DNA of 64,000 nucleotides from an uncultured Bacteroidia bacterium (lineage in GTDB: Bacteria; Bacteroidota; Bacteroidia; Bacteroidales; UBA932), in assembly GCA_902780935.1 (NCBI GenBank), contig CACZHP010000011.1, forward strand, positions 1-64,000, given 5' to 3'. The notes below the pieces were generated by a model that made no database searches, was not told the DNA's origin, and saw nothing but the letters and a program-made list of their open reading frames with translations. Below are positions 1-7,883 of the stretch, piece after piece (within the stretch, counting starts at the first letter, position 1; every line of letters starts with the position of its first letter). The translations under genes were made by a program, and so were the position numbers.

Positions 1-1932
1 GAGATATTTCTTGAGCCTGTCCCTTCCCGCGATCTTGACATATCCGTCGAAATCATGGAACACGCTCCAGGTATACTGCATGGTGAATCCTTCGGTGATA
101 TCTCCCCAGCCGTTGACGGATCCGGGACCCTGGTAGGCGATCGGGGCGAATGGCGTACGCCAAGCGCCTTTGGAGTCCTTGCCTCGCATGTAGCCGGTCT
201 CGGGGTCGATGAGGTTCTTGAAGTTCATCGACCTGTTCAAGAAGAACTTATAGTCCTCTTCGTGGCCCAGTTTCTTCGCGACCTGGGCGATGCACCAGTC
301 GTCGTAGGCATATTCAAGGGTCTTGGAAACGCTCTCTTTCTCAAGGTCGAAGGGGACGTAACCGAGGGAGGTATATTCGGGAATACAATCGTAGTGGGCG
401 TTCGTGGCGGTTGTCTTCATCGCCTGGAAGGCTCTCTCGTAGTCAAATCCGGGCACATCCTTGAGGATCATGTCGGCCAGGACGGAGCAGGAGTGGTAGC
501 CGATCATGCACCAGGTCTCGCCACCGTAGAAGGACCAGTAGGGGAGCATCCGCTCGGCGCTCTTGTCGAAATGGGCGAGCATCGAGTTGGCGATGTCGGC
601 CTGGAGAGGCCTGTTCACAAGGTTCATCAGCGGCTCGAAGGCCCTGAAGGTGTCCCAGAAGGAGAAGGTCGTGACATTGGTGAAACCTTCAGCCTTGCCG
701 ATGGTGCCGTCATGCTCGCGGAACCTTCCGTCAGTGTCCTGGAACACGAACGGGTGGAGCATGGTGCGATAGACACTGGTGTAGAAAGTCTCCCTTAGCG
801 TCTTGTCGTCGCTGTCCAGGGAATATGCTCCCAGAGCCTTCTCCCAGGTAGCTTCCGCCTCTTTTTGAGTGGTGTCGAAGTCCTTGCCGTCCAGCTCATT
901 GAGGTTCTTTAAGGCACCATCCGTCCCGACTCCTGACACTGCGACCTTTATCTCCAGTTGGAACGGCCCTTCGACTTCGCCCAGGGACCGTCTGGTCTCG
1001 CTCAGAGGGCCTTCCGTCACTAATTCTTTGCGTATAATGTAGGGTGACGAATTCCCAGTAAAGCGGGCGACCACCTGGAGTTTTTTGCCCCAGGCCTCCA
1101 GGGAGCTGCGGAACCGTTTGGTGTTGTAGATGACCGGCTCGCCGTTTTGGAGGATAGTCAAGTCTTTTATCGGCTGAGAGAAGCGGGCCGCAAAATAGAC
1201 ATAACGTCCCGGGTTCCAGCCGGCCACAACCTTGCTGCCTATGACGGTGTATTCGTCCAGGAGTTTGACCGTGGACCACTCGCAGTCCCATTTCAGGGTG
1301 TGGTCGAGGTCGATCATTACGGAAGCGCCTTTCTTTTCCGGATAAGTGAACTTGAATATTCCTGAGCGAATGGCCGCGGTCATCTCGGCTTTGACTCCGC
1401 TGTCGAGGGTGATACCGTAATAACCGGGATGGGCGCTTTCCTTGCTGTGGTCGAGTTTAGAGGGCTTTATGTCCTCTCCTATTCCCGGAAGGAACAGGAA
1501 ATCACCGAGATCCGGGATGCCTGTGCCGCTCAGGTGCGTGAGGCTGAAGCCTTGCACGAAGGGCTTGGAGTATTTGTATCCGGCGGCGCAGTCGTAGTCC
1601 TTGTCGTCGCAGTCGGGGCTGATCTGGATGCCGCCGTATGGCAGCTGTGGTCCCGGGTACACATTCCCGAACCCATCTGTCCCCACGAACACATTCACAT
1701 CATCAATCAGTCGTCCGGCAGAGGGAGTGCCCTCCCAGAAACCGTGGCCGCCCGTGGCCACGTGAACGGGGGGACCGCCGGCTCTGCCGGTGGTGGGACG
1801 AGGGCCGTCAGGCCCGAAGGTTTCGGGGAGGGCACTCCCTCTGCCGGTCCCGAAGGATGTAATTGAGAGTGATATGGCGGCGATTGTCGCGATGGCTAAA
1901 ATGAATCTAACAGAAATGAGGGAAGGTTTCAT
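1..1932 (-). CDS. GH92 alpha-mannosidase, partial (3' end beyond window)
   Basis: Frame is open for 644 codons from an ATG at 1932 to the window edge with no stop. It has an N-terminal signal peptide (about residues 1-27), then from about residue 77 the GH92 start motif VFVGTDGFGNVYPGPQLPYGG, which matches the second GH92 of this window (FIGTDGMGHTFPGACVPFGG), and further family blocks (LTHLSGTG, FWDTFRAFEP, DDWCIAQVAKKLG). GH92 enzymes are calcium-dependent exo-alpha-mannosidases, usually periplasmic or surface-bound, trimming N-glycans or yeast mannan; the catalytic residues lie beyond the window edge. Oddity: residues about 29-73 are a Gly/Pro/Arg-rich insert absent from the paralogue, encoded by a near-perfect palindrome (separate entry). 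Family assignment is firm; linkage specificity cannot be told. Confidence 0.93.
   Translation of the reverse strand, partial: MKPSLISVRFILAIATIAAISLSITSFGTGRGSALPETFGPDGPRPTTGRAGGPPVHVATGGHGFWEGTPSAGRLIDDVNVFVGTDGFGNVYPGPQLPYGGIQISPDCDDKDYDCAAGYKYSKPFVQGFSLTHLSGTGIPDLGDFLFLPGIGEDIKPSKLDHSKESAHPGYYGITLDSGVKAEMTAAIRSGIFKFTYPEKKGASVMIDLDHTLKWDCEWSTVKLLDEYTVIGSKVVAGWNPGRYVYFAARFSQPIKDLTILQNGEPVIYNTKRFRSSLEAWGKKLQVVARFTGNSSPYIIRKELVTEGPLSETRRSLGEVEGPFQLEIKVAVSGVGTDGALKNLNELDGKDFDTTQKEAEATWEKALGAYSLDSDDKTLRETFYTSVYRTMLHPFVFQDTDGRFREHDGTIGKAEGFTNVTTFSFWDTFRAFEPLMNLVNRPLQADIANSMLAHFDKSAERMLPYWSFYGGETWCMIGYHSCSVLADMILKDVPGFDYERAFQAMKTTATNAHYDCIPEYTSLGYVPFDLEKESVSKTLEYAYDDWCIAQVAKKLGHEEDYKFFLNRSMNFKNLIDPETGYMRGKDSKGAWRTPFAPIAYQGPGSVNGWGDITEGFTMQYTWSVFHDFDGYVKIAGRDRLKKYL
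1715..1847. repeat. palindromic element inserted in-frame in the GH92 gene
   Basis: Left arm 1715-1743 and right arm 1819-1847 are inverted repeats: 29 bp with a single mismatch (1737/1825), the outer 22 bp perfect. The interior holds further hairpins, such as GTGGCC/GGCCAC at 1744-1761 and GGGCC/GGCCC at 1802-1815. The stretch is translated as the linker between signal peptide and catalytic domain of the GH92, with no stop in that frame. The paralogous GH92 at 4330-6666 has only a few residues there. It resembles REP/MITE-like or protein-coding palindromic elements such as the Rickettsia RPEs in architecture; no other copy was noticed in this window. Confidence 0.8.
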
Positions 1933-1961
1933 GTCCTTAATTGCTTACTGGATCAATATAG

Positions 1962-1993
1962 CAAAGATAATGAAAGTTAATATTTGTTGGCAA
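1962..1993 (-). promoter_or_regulatory. Bacteroidetes-type promoter of the first GH92 gene
   Basis: On the minus strand the -7 box TATCTTTG lies at 1969-1962 and a -33 TTG at 1993-1991, with 21 nt between them, which fits the primary sigma factor consensus of Bacteroidetes (TTG-N19-21-TAnnTTTG). It leaves a leader of about 25 nt before the ATG at 1932. Confidence 0.75.
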
Positions 1994-2109
1994 TGTTCCT
2001 ATCGTCCCAAATGCTGGGACGCTAAGAGCAAATATGGCCGATAATGTCGCTCACGTCCATCAAGACGGGACGAGGGGAACGCTCAGGAATACAAATGGCT
2101 TGCGTCTGT

Positions 2110-2141
2110 TTGGCGGCGGAAAAAGAAAAACAGTATCTTTG
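2110..2141 (+). promoter_or_regulatory. promoter of the AlkZ-like gene; implies leaderless mRNA
   Basis: -33 TTG at 2110-2112, 21-nt spacer, -7 box TATCTTTG at 2134-2141. Transcription normally begins about 6-7 nt after the box, which falls on the ATG at 2149, so the message would be (nearly) leaderless. This also rules out the longer upstream reading frame beginning at 2044. Confidence 0.7.
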
Positions 2142-2148
2142 CCCGAGT

Positions 2149-3204
2149 ATGAACCCTGTCTCGGCAAGACTCCTGAGCCAGCAGCTCATCTGCCCGATCT
2201 TCGAGGATCCCTCGGAGGTCGTCTCGTGGTTCGGGGCGATCCAGGCGCAGGACTACCGGTCCATGCGGTGGGCGGTGGCTTCACGTACCAAAAAGCCGTC
2301 TTTCATGGCCTTCAAACAGGCTTTTGACGAAGGAAAGATAATTAGGGCACATCTTCTCCGCTGCACTTGGCAGCTGGTCTCGTCCGAGGATTTCGGATGG
2401 ATGAGACTCCTATGCTACGACAAGGCTCTGGCCACGATGAACGGCTGGACGAAATCCTTGGGCTTTGCCTTCGGCGGTAAAGAAAAGTATCAAGCCCTGT
2501 CCATCATCGAAAAGACTGTCGGGGATCTTGGCGAGACAACGGAGGATGTGATAGGAGAGGCTCTGAAAATGGGCGGCATTCCGGAGGATCACCTCGTCTA
2601 TAATCACCAGCTTAGGATGGCCGAGCTGGAAGGGATAGTCTGCAGCGGCACTCTTGGCCCAAGAAACACCTATCGCCTTATGAGCGAACGGGTTCCGAAT
2701 ATTCCCGAAATCTCTCGTGAAGAGGCTCTCGCCCTTCTCGCGAGGAATTATTACCGGAGCCACTGCCCCGCCACGCTTGAGGACTTTGCCTGGTGGTCCG
2801 GACTGAACGTAAGAGATTGCCAAAAAGGAATATCAGCCCTGGGTGGCGAACTGTTCCGGGAACGCTGGAAAGGGCGTGAATTCTTCATCCATAAAGACTT
2901 CCGGACAAGAGGATTCCGATCCGGCACCCTCCATCTCCTTCCCGCCTACGATGAGTATCTGATCGGATACAAGAGCCGGGATGTGGTTCTCGATCCGAGC
3001 CTTGCCCACCATGCCCATAATGACCACGGGATATTCCGATCAGTTGTCGCCTACAATGGGGAGATTGTAGGTAACTGGAAACCCTCCGCCAAGGACGGCG
3101 GCGTAACGATCTTTAAGAGCGGCGTAAGCCTCCCGAAAGAGTTGATTGATAGGCAAGTGGCGATTTATTCCGCTACTTTTTCGGACAGCCGACGTTGTCT
3201 TTGA
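2149..3204 (+). CDS. winged-helix DNA glycosylase, AlkZ/YcaQ (HTH_42) family
   Basis: 351 aa. The sequence carries the family hallmarks WFGAIQAQD near residues 27-35 and LLRCTWQLVSSEDFGWM, and a C-terminal LLPAYDEYLIGYK block. HTH_42 proteins include AlkZ and YcaQ/AlkX glycosylases, which excise bulky alkylated bases or unhook interstrand crosslinks; the Q-A-Q at 32-34 corresponds to the QxQ catalytic motif of the AlkZ-like branch. The start at 2149 is chosen because the -7 box at 2134-2141 lies just before it. Its 3' end overlaps the convergent beta-helix gene by 32 bp. Family is secure; substrate is inferred. A second, more distant AlkZ-related gene lies at 49243-49947. Confidence 0.8.
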   Translation: MNPVSARLLSQQLICPIFEDPSEVVSWFGAIQAQDYRSMRWAVASRTKKPSFMAFKQAFDEGKIIRAHLLRCTWQLVSSEDFGWMRLLCYDKALATMNGWTKSLGFAFGGKEKYQALSIIEKTVGDLGETTEDVIGEALKMGGIPEDHLVYNHQLRMAELEGIVCSGTLGPRNTYRLMSERVPNIPEISREEALALLARNYYRSHCPATLEDFAWWSGLNVRDCQKGISALGGELFRERWKGREFFIHKDFRTRGFRSGTLHLLPAYDEYLIGYKSRDVVLDPSLAHHAHNDHGIFRSVVAYNGEIVGNWKPSAKDGGVTIFKSGVSLPKELIDRQVAIYSATFSDSRRCL

Positions 3205-4324
3205 TGATGAGTTCGTGGCCATGGCCGCCCTCTTCAACAAGCATATCTTCCATGTAGCCGTTCCAGAGAGTGTTCCCGGAGATAACGCAATGGGACAAGT
3301 TCTTGATAATCAGCCCTACTTGAGGAGTGAAAAGTCCCTTTCCGCCATCATCCTGACCTGCCAGGCAGGCGTTCCCGGTCATGGTCAGACCATGGCAATC
3401 TTCCAGTTTGACCTGGCATGAACGTTCTCCGGGGTTAAGAAGATTGGAGTCTTTGCCGCAGCGGCGGAACACGTTGCCAGTCACCGCGACAGCGCTGGCG
3501 TTCAAGGCATATAACCCGGCGCTGAAGTTCCTGTCGAAAGAATTCCCGGTCACGTTCCAGTCATCGCCGTTGTGGATGAACAGCCCATAGCCTCGGTTCC
3601 ACTCCACACGGTTGGCCGTGAACATCACGGTCGCTCCGCAATCATCGCAGTTGAAACCATCCCCGCCGTTTCCGGAAAACTGGTTGTCCAGCACGAAACC
3701 GTCCCATCCGAGTATTCTCATGCCGTCGCCTTTGTTGCTCATGAAATGGCTGTGGCGGACAATGAATAACCAGATGCGTTTCAGGAACACCCCGTGGCCG
3801 GAGAAATTCATCACCTTGGTGTCATCGATAACGATTGTGTCTTCTTTCGGGCTCCAGGCCTCCGTGTTGTTCAAGTATATTCCGTGAATCGCCTTTTCGG
3901 CGGAACGATCCCCACCAAGCACAAGTCCGCGGATTCTCACTGCGTAGGCTCCCGTTATGTCCAGCAGGCAATCGGCCTCTTTGCTGTCAAGCTCGAGGAC
4001 GGCCCCGCGGTTTTCGCATCTGTAGATCCACACAGGATCACCCATCAGGGCCACATAGGGGGGCACTTTCAAGTCATGGCAGCGGTACACTCCCGGAGGG
4101 AACCAGACGGTGCCATTGACCTTCCCGGCGGCATCGAGCGCATCCTGAATCGCTTTGGAGTCCGGGGTCTTCCCGTCTCCCTTGGCCCCGAAATCCAAGA
4201 CGTTAAACCTTGATTCTGAGGAGTTTCCCTCTTCTTGAGAAAAAGACTGGAGAGCCAGTGAAGCGGCTCCGAGTCCGGCTAGTCCAGTCAGGCCGCCTTT
4301 GCGGATAAAATCTCTTCTTTCCAT
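3173..4324 (-). CDS. secreted right-handed beta-helix protein (pectate lyase_3-like)
   Basis: 383 aa. The N-terminus has a twin-arginine-like signal (ERRDFIRKGG followed by a small-residue hydrophobic run to about residue 29). Mature protein begins FNVLDFGAKGDGKTPDSKAIQDAL, the typical first coil of pectate-lyase-superfamily beta-helices, followed by repeating NxFxxNGGDGF and VTGNxF rungs. Such proteins are often polysaccharide lyases or GH28-type hydrolases, but no catalytic motif can be assigned, so substrate is unknown. Transcribed 5 bp downstream of the GH92 stop at 4330, probably in an operon with it. The last 32 bp overlap the convergent AlkZ-like gene. Confidence 0.75.
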   Translation of the reverse strand: MERRDFIRKGGLTGLAGLGAASLALQSFSQEEGNSSESRFNVLDFGAKGDGKTPDSKAIQDALDAAGKVNGTVWFPPGVYRCHDLKVPPYVALMGDPVWIYRCENRGAVLELDSKEADCLLDITGAYAVRIRGLVLGGDRSAEKAIHGIYLNNTEAWSPKEDTIVIDDTKVMNFSGHGVFLKRIWLFIVRHSHFMSNKGDGMRILGWDGFVLDNQFSGNGGDGFNCDDCGATVMFTANRVEWNRGYGLFIHNGDDWNVTGNSFDRNFSAGLYALNASAVAVTGNVFRRCGKDSNLLNPGERSCQVKLEDCHGLTMTGNACLAGQDDGGKGLFTPQVGLIIKNLSHCVISGNTLWNGYMEDMLVEEGGHGHELIIKDNVGCPKK

Positions 4325-4329
4325 AAAAA

Positions 4330-6666
4330 CTATTTACCAGTCATTGAATAAGGTTTATCTTCCGGCTTCTGGCCTCGAGACTTGTTGGGCTTAGCGGCCA
4401 TCTCGAACTCAATGACTCCTCCGGCCATGATGTCTGAGTGGGTCAGGTAGAGTTTGGAATATTCCTTACCGTTCAGCAGGACTCTCTTCACATAACGGTT
4501 GGTGTCGCTTACCTTAGGAGCCTTGACAGTCAACTGTTTCCCGTTAGGAAGGGTGATCGAGACCTCCTTGAAGAAAGGCGCTCCGATGACGTACTGGTCG
4601 CTTCCGGGACAGACCGGGTAGAAGCCCAGGGTTCCGAATATGTACCAGGCGCTCATCTGGCCGCAGTCGTCATTGCCGCCGAGTCCCCGGATCTCCGGGC
4701 GATACATCCGGTTTATAATCTCCCTCATCCAGTACTGCGTCTTCCAGGGCTGGCTTGTCCACGCATAGAGGTAAGGAATATGGTGGCTGGGTTCGTTGCC
4801 ATGGACATATCCGCCGATCAGGCAGTCTTTCGTGATGTCCTCGTTTTGGGCGTAGGCATATTCAGGAAGGTCGTTGTAGAAGAGCTCGTCGAGATTCGCG
4901 ACAAACTTTTTCTCTCCGCCCATAAGTTTCATTACGCCATAGACATCTTGCGGGGCATGGAAGCTGAAATTCAGCGAGTTGCCCTCGATAAATCCTTCTC
5001 CCACCGTCTGCATGATGTCGAAATCCTTCTTGTAGGAACCGTCCTTGTATTTCGGACGGGCGTAGCCTAATCCGGTGTCGAACACGTTAGTGTAATATCG
5101 TGCCCTGGGGGCATATTCCTCCTCCACGGCCTTGTTGCCGGAGAGTCGGGCGGTGTTCCAGATAGTCCAGTCGTCGTAGGAATATTCCAGGGTGTTGCTT
5201 GCTGCGGTGGAAATATTGTCGTAGGGGACATATCCAAGCTTCATGTAGTCGCCAAGGCCGCAGTACCACTCCTGCTTTGAGGTCGTCACCATGGCCTCCA
5301 GCGCCCTTTTCTTGTCTATGTCGAGGCCCTTGACTATCGCGTCGGCCAGCACCGGCACGGCATGGTAGCCGCTCATGCACCAGTTCTCGTTGGCCATGTG
5401 GCTCCAGACCGGGAGCATGTGCAGGACATTCTGATCGTAGTGGGCCAGCATGGACATGACGATGTCCCTGTCCCTGTCCGGCTTGAAAAGAGCCAGGAAC
5501 GGATGTTCGGCCCTGTAGGTGTCCCAGAGGGAGAAGACAGTGTAGTTGGTGAAGCCCTCCGCCTTGTGGATCTCGTGGTCAAGCCCCCTGTAGGAGCCGT
5601 CCACGTCCATATAGACTGAAGGATTGATCATAGTGTGGTAAAGGGAGGTGTAGAACATCTTCTTTTCCGCCTCAGTACCAGTGATTTCCATCATGGAGAG
5701 CTCCTTTTCCCAAGCCTTGTCGGCCTCTGCGGCGATCTGGTCGAAGGTCTTGCCTGCGGCCTCCGTCTTGAGGTTCTTCATCGCTCCGGTGGTTCCGGTC
5801 GATGAGAGAGCGACCTTGACGGTCAGCTTGGGATTCTTGTCTGTGGCAAACCTGAACCATGCGACGAGTTTGCGGCCGGCCATGGCGGCGAAATTCCTGC
5901 TCGTGTCGAACTTGCTCCAGCCACCTTTGTAATCAATCTTCTGGCGGTCTGTGTAGCCATATTCAATGACAGGCTGGGAGAATTCGATGGCGAAATAGGT
6001 GTAGTTGGTCCTGGCCCAGCCGTTGGTTATGCGGTAGCCAGTGACATGGGTCGGATCCTGGACCTGCACCTCGGCCCAAAGGGTCTTGCCGTCATAGTCA
6101 TAGATGCCATGGATGAGGTCGAGGATGAGGTGGCCTTCCTCCTGGAAGGTGTATTCATGGACTCCGACTCTGGAAGTCGCTGTGAGCCTGGCCTTTATGT
6201 TGTAGTCGTCGAGAGTGACCTCGTAGAGTCCCGGACGGGAGCTCTCGGTCGAGTGGCTGAAACGGCTGCGGAACCCGCTGTCCGGATTGTCCGCCGTGCC
6301 GGGATTGAGCTTCAACTCTCCGGTAGCTGGCATTATGAGAATATCCCCGAGGTCAGAATGACCTGTGCCGCTGAAATGGGTGTGACTGAATCCGACGATC
6401 GTGGGATCATTGTAACGGTAACCGGCGCAGGTCTCATAGACCATCGGCTGGTATTTTCCGTTAATATTGTGGGGAATCGAGTCGGTGTCGGGGCTGAGCT
6501 GGACTCCGCCGAAAGGCACGCAGGCCCCGGGGAAGGTATGACCCATACCGTCCGTTCCGATAAAAGGATCCACATAGCTGGTTTTGTTCTGGGCTGTTAT
6601 CGTGCCAATAGCCAGGCACATCGCCACCGCCGTAAGAACCGTCTGGCGCTTAAATATCTTATTCAT
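4330..6666 (-). CDS. GH92 alpha-1,2-mannosidase family protein
   Basis: 778 aa, complete and of usual length. Signal peptide to the Ala-Gln near residue 26, then YVDPFIGTDGMGHTFPGA, FSHTHFSGTGHSDLGDI, and the catalytic blocks GNEPSHH (general acid Glu) and GGNDDCGQMSAWY (base Asp) known from structurally studied GH92 enzymes. It hydrolyses terminal alpha-mannosides in the periplasm or at the surface. Downstream lies the beta-helix protein (5 bp gap) and upstream the SGNH esterase, all on the minus strand. The C-terminus is Lys/Pro-rich. No SusC/SusD pair is seen nearby, so this is a PUL-like cluster without the usual importer. Confidence 0.93.
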   Translation of the reverse strand: MNKIFKRQTVLTAVAMCLAIGTITAQNKTSYVDPFIGTDGMGHTFPGACVPFGGVQLSPDTDSIPHNINGKYQPMVYETCAGYRYNDPTIVGFSHTHFSGTGHSDLGDILIMPATGELKLNPGTADNPDSGFRSRFSHSTESSRPGLYEVTLDDYNIKARLTATSRVGVHEYTFQEEGHLILDLIHGIYDYDGKTLWAEVQVQDPTHVTGYRITNGWARTNYTYFAIEFSQPVIEYGYTDRQKIDYKGGWSKFDTSRNFAAMAGRKLVAWFRFATDKNPKLTVKVALSSTGTTGAMKNLKTEAAGKTFDQIAAEADKAWEKELSMMEITGTEAEKKMFYTSLYHTMINPSVYMDVDGSYRGLDHEIHKAEGFTNYTVFSLWDTYRAEHPFLALFKPDRDRDIVMSMLAHYDQNVLHMLPVWSHMANENWCMSGYHAVPVLADAIVKGLDIDKKRALEAMVTTSKQEWYCGLGDYMKLGYVPYDNISTAASNTLEYSYDDWTIWNTARLSGNKAVEEEYAPRARYYTNVFDTGLGYARPKYKDGSYKKDFDIMQTVGEGFIEGNSLNFSFHAPQDVYGVMKLMGGEKKFVANLDELFYNDLPEYAYAQNEDITKDCLIGGYVHGNEPSHHIPYLYAWTSQPWKTQYWMREIINRMYRPEIRGLGGNDDCGQMSAWYIFGTLGFYPVCPGSDQYVIGAPFFKEVSITLPNGKQLTVKAPKVSDTNRYVKRVLLNGKEYSKLYLTHSDIMAGGVIEFEMAAKPNKSRGQKPEDKPYSMTGK

Positions 6667-6749
6667 AATATGTTAGTTATATTCCAAGTGCTTCATCTCG
6701 CCACTTAGGGATGGCGTAAATTGTTGATGATCAATAGTTTGTCTACCAG

Positions 6750-7826
6750 TTAGCGCAGCCCGTACTTCCGGAGAATCTTCTTTACAGGCTTCTCGATGGA
6801 GCGGGCCCAGAGCTGGTAGCCCCGGTCGGAAGGATGGGTGCCGTCCTGGGTGGTCTCATGGTCCGAAGCCGAAGCGCTGGGGTGGATGTAATAAACATCC
6901 TTGTACTTCTTGCAGGCGATTTTCATCAGGCTGTCGGCAACCGCGATCCTGCGAGCCTCATAGTCCGCGGTTCCGGTGTTGAAGTTGCGCCATTCGCGGT
7001 AGATGGTCCGCTGGAAGATCAGCGGCTTGCCGGGATGGGCAGCCTGGACTTTCTCGATGAAGGGGAACAGGCGTTCCTTTATCTGTTCGGGAGAAGGATT
7101 TGAGAATGAGTCGAATACGAAGGCATCGACATCGGCCGCAGCAAGGACGTCGGCGAAATAATCCTGCAGCTTGCAGTTGCCGCTGCAGCCCAGGCTGAGC
7201 ATCTGGAGTCCTGTCTCACGCGAGAATATCGCCGGATAAGCCATTCCGGCCCGGCTGGTTGATATCCCGTGGGTGAAGCTCGATCCGAATATCCCTATCC
7301 GGTGACGGAACGGGTTCTCAAGCGGCTCAAGCACAGCGCCTTCCTCCACGCCTATCTTCACTGAATATTCCTCGCTGAGGATCGGGAGGTACATCAGGCA
7401 TTCTTTCATCGTTCCGTCCATCCCGGAGATCAGGTTGAAAGGTTTCTTGAGATCTCCAGGACATCCTGCCCCGGCCCAGATCCAGCGTCCGTCCCTGCGG
7501 ATGTAGAGGTCATAACCTCTCGCGGAGTAGCCTCCCGTGTTGTTGGGCCAGCCCACATCGCCGTATTCAGTCAGCACGGAGATTGTCTTGGAGTTGGTCC
7601 TGAACGCCACGCCGATTCCGGCGGAGTTGCGCACCTGATTGTTTTCGCTGGCTGTGAAACCTTTGAACCGGACGGTGTCAACCCTGTGGTAGGGGTTCGG
7701 GGTGTCCATGAGTTTGCCGGTGAGGGTCAGGGAAGAGGCTTCCGTGTAAACGATATCCTGTGCCCGTGCGGGTATGGAGAGCGAGGCTGCCAGGAGGAAA
7801 AAAGAGAAAAAGGACGATTTACTCAT
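6750..7826 (-). CDS. secreted GxDLY/SGNH-family esterase
   Basis: 358 aa. Signal peptide ends near residue 22 (ARA-QD). The N-terminal half carries GYDLYIRRDGRWIWAG, the GxDLY signature of the accessory domain that precedes Bacteroidetes SGNH hydrolases. The C-terminal half is an SGNH domain: nucleophile block FGSSFTHG near residue 180, the Gly block LGCSGNC, and the Asp-His pair in DGTHPSD near residue 333. Such enzymes typically de-O-acetylate glycans or act as small esterases. It sits upstream of GH92 on the same strand with an 83-bp gap. Substrate is unproven. Confidence 0.85.
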   Translation of the reverse strand: MSKSSFFSFFLLAASLSIPARAQDIVYTEASSLTLTGKLMDTPNPYHRVDTVRFKGFTASENNQVRNSAGIGVAFRTNSKTISVLTEYGDVGWPNNTGGYSARGYDLYIRRDGRWIWAGAGCPGDLKKPFNLISGMDGTMKECLMYLPILSEEYSVKIGVEEGAVLEPLENPFRHRIGIFGSSFTHGISTSRAGMAYPAIFSRETGLQMLSLGCSGNCKLQDYFADVLAAADVDAFVFDSFSNPSPEQIKERLFPFIEKVQAAHPGKPLIFQRTIYREWRNFNTGTADYEARRIAVADSLMKIACKKYKDVYYIHPSASASDHETTQDGTHPSDRGYQLWARSIEKPVKKILRKYGLR

Positions 7827-7847
7827 GAGGTGTCAAGTGTTAATACA

Positions 7848-7877
7848 CAAATGTAAGATTTTCTTTTGTTATCTTTG
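7848..7877. promoter_or_regulatory. divergent promoter pair between esterase and GH101-like genes
   Basis: Minus-strand -7 box TACATTTG at 7855-7848 faces the esterase start at 7826. Plus-strand -7 box TATCTTTG at 7870-7877 faces the ATG at 7884, leaving only 6 nt, so the plus-strand message is predicted to be leaderless. No clear -33 TTG at ideal spacing was found for either. Confidence 0.6.
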
Positions 7878-7883
7878 TCTATT

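Noticed and set aside
55-798. 247-aa plus-strand ORF at the left edge
   Set aside because: Antisense to the partial GH92 frame, whose conserved motifs run unbroken to the window edge.
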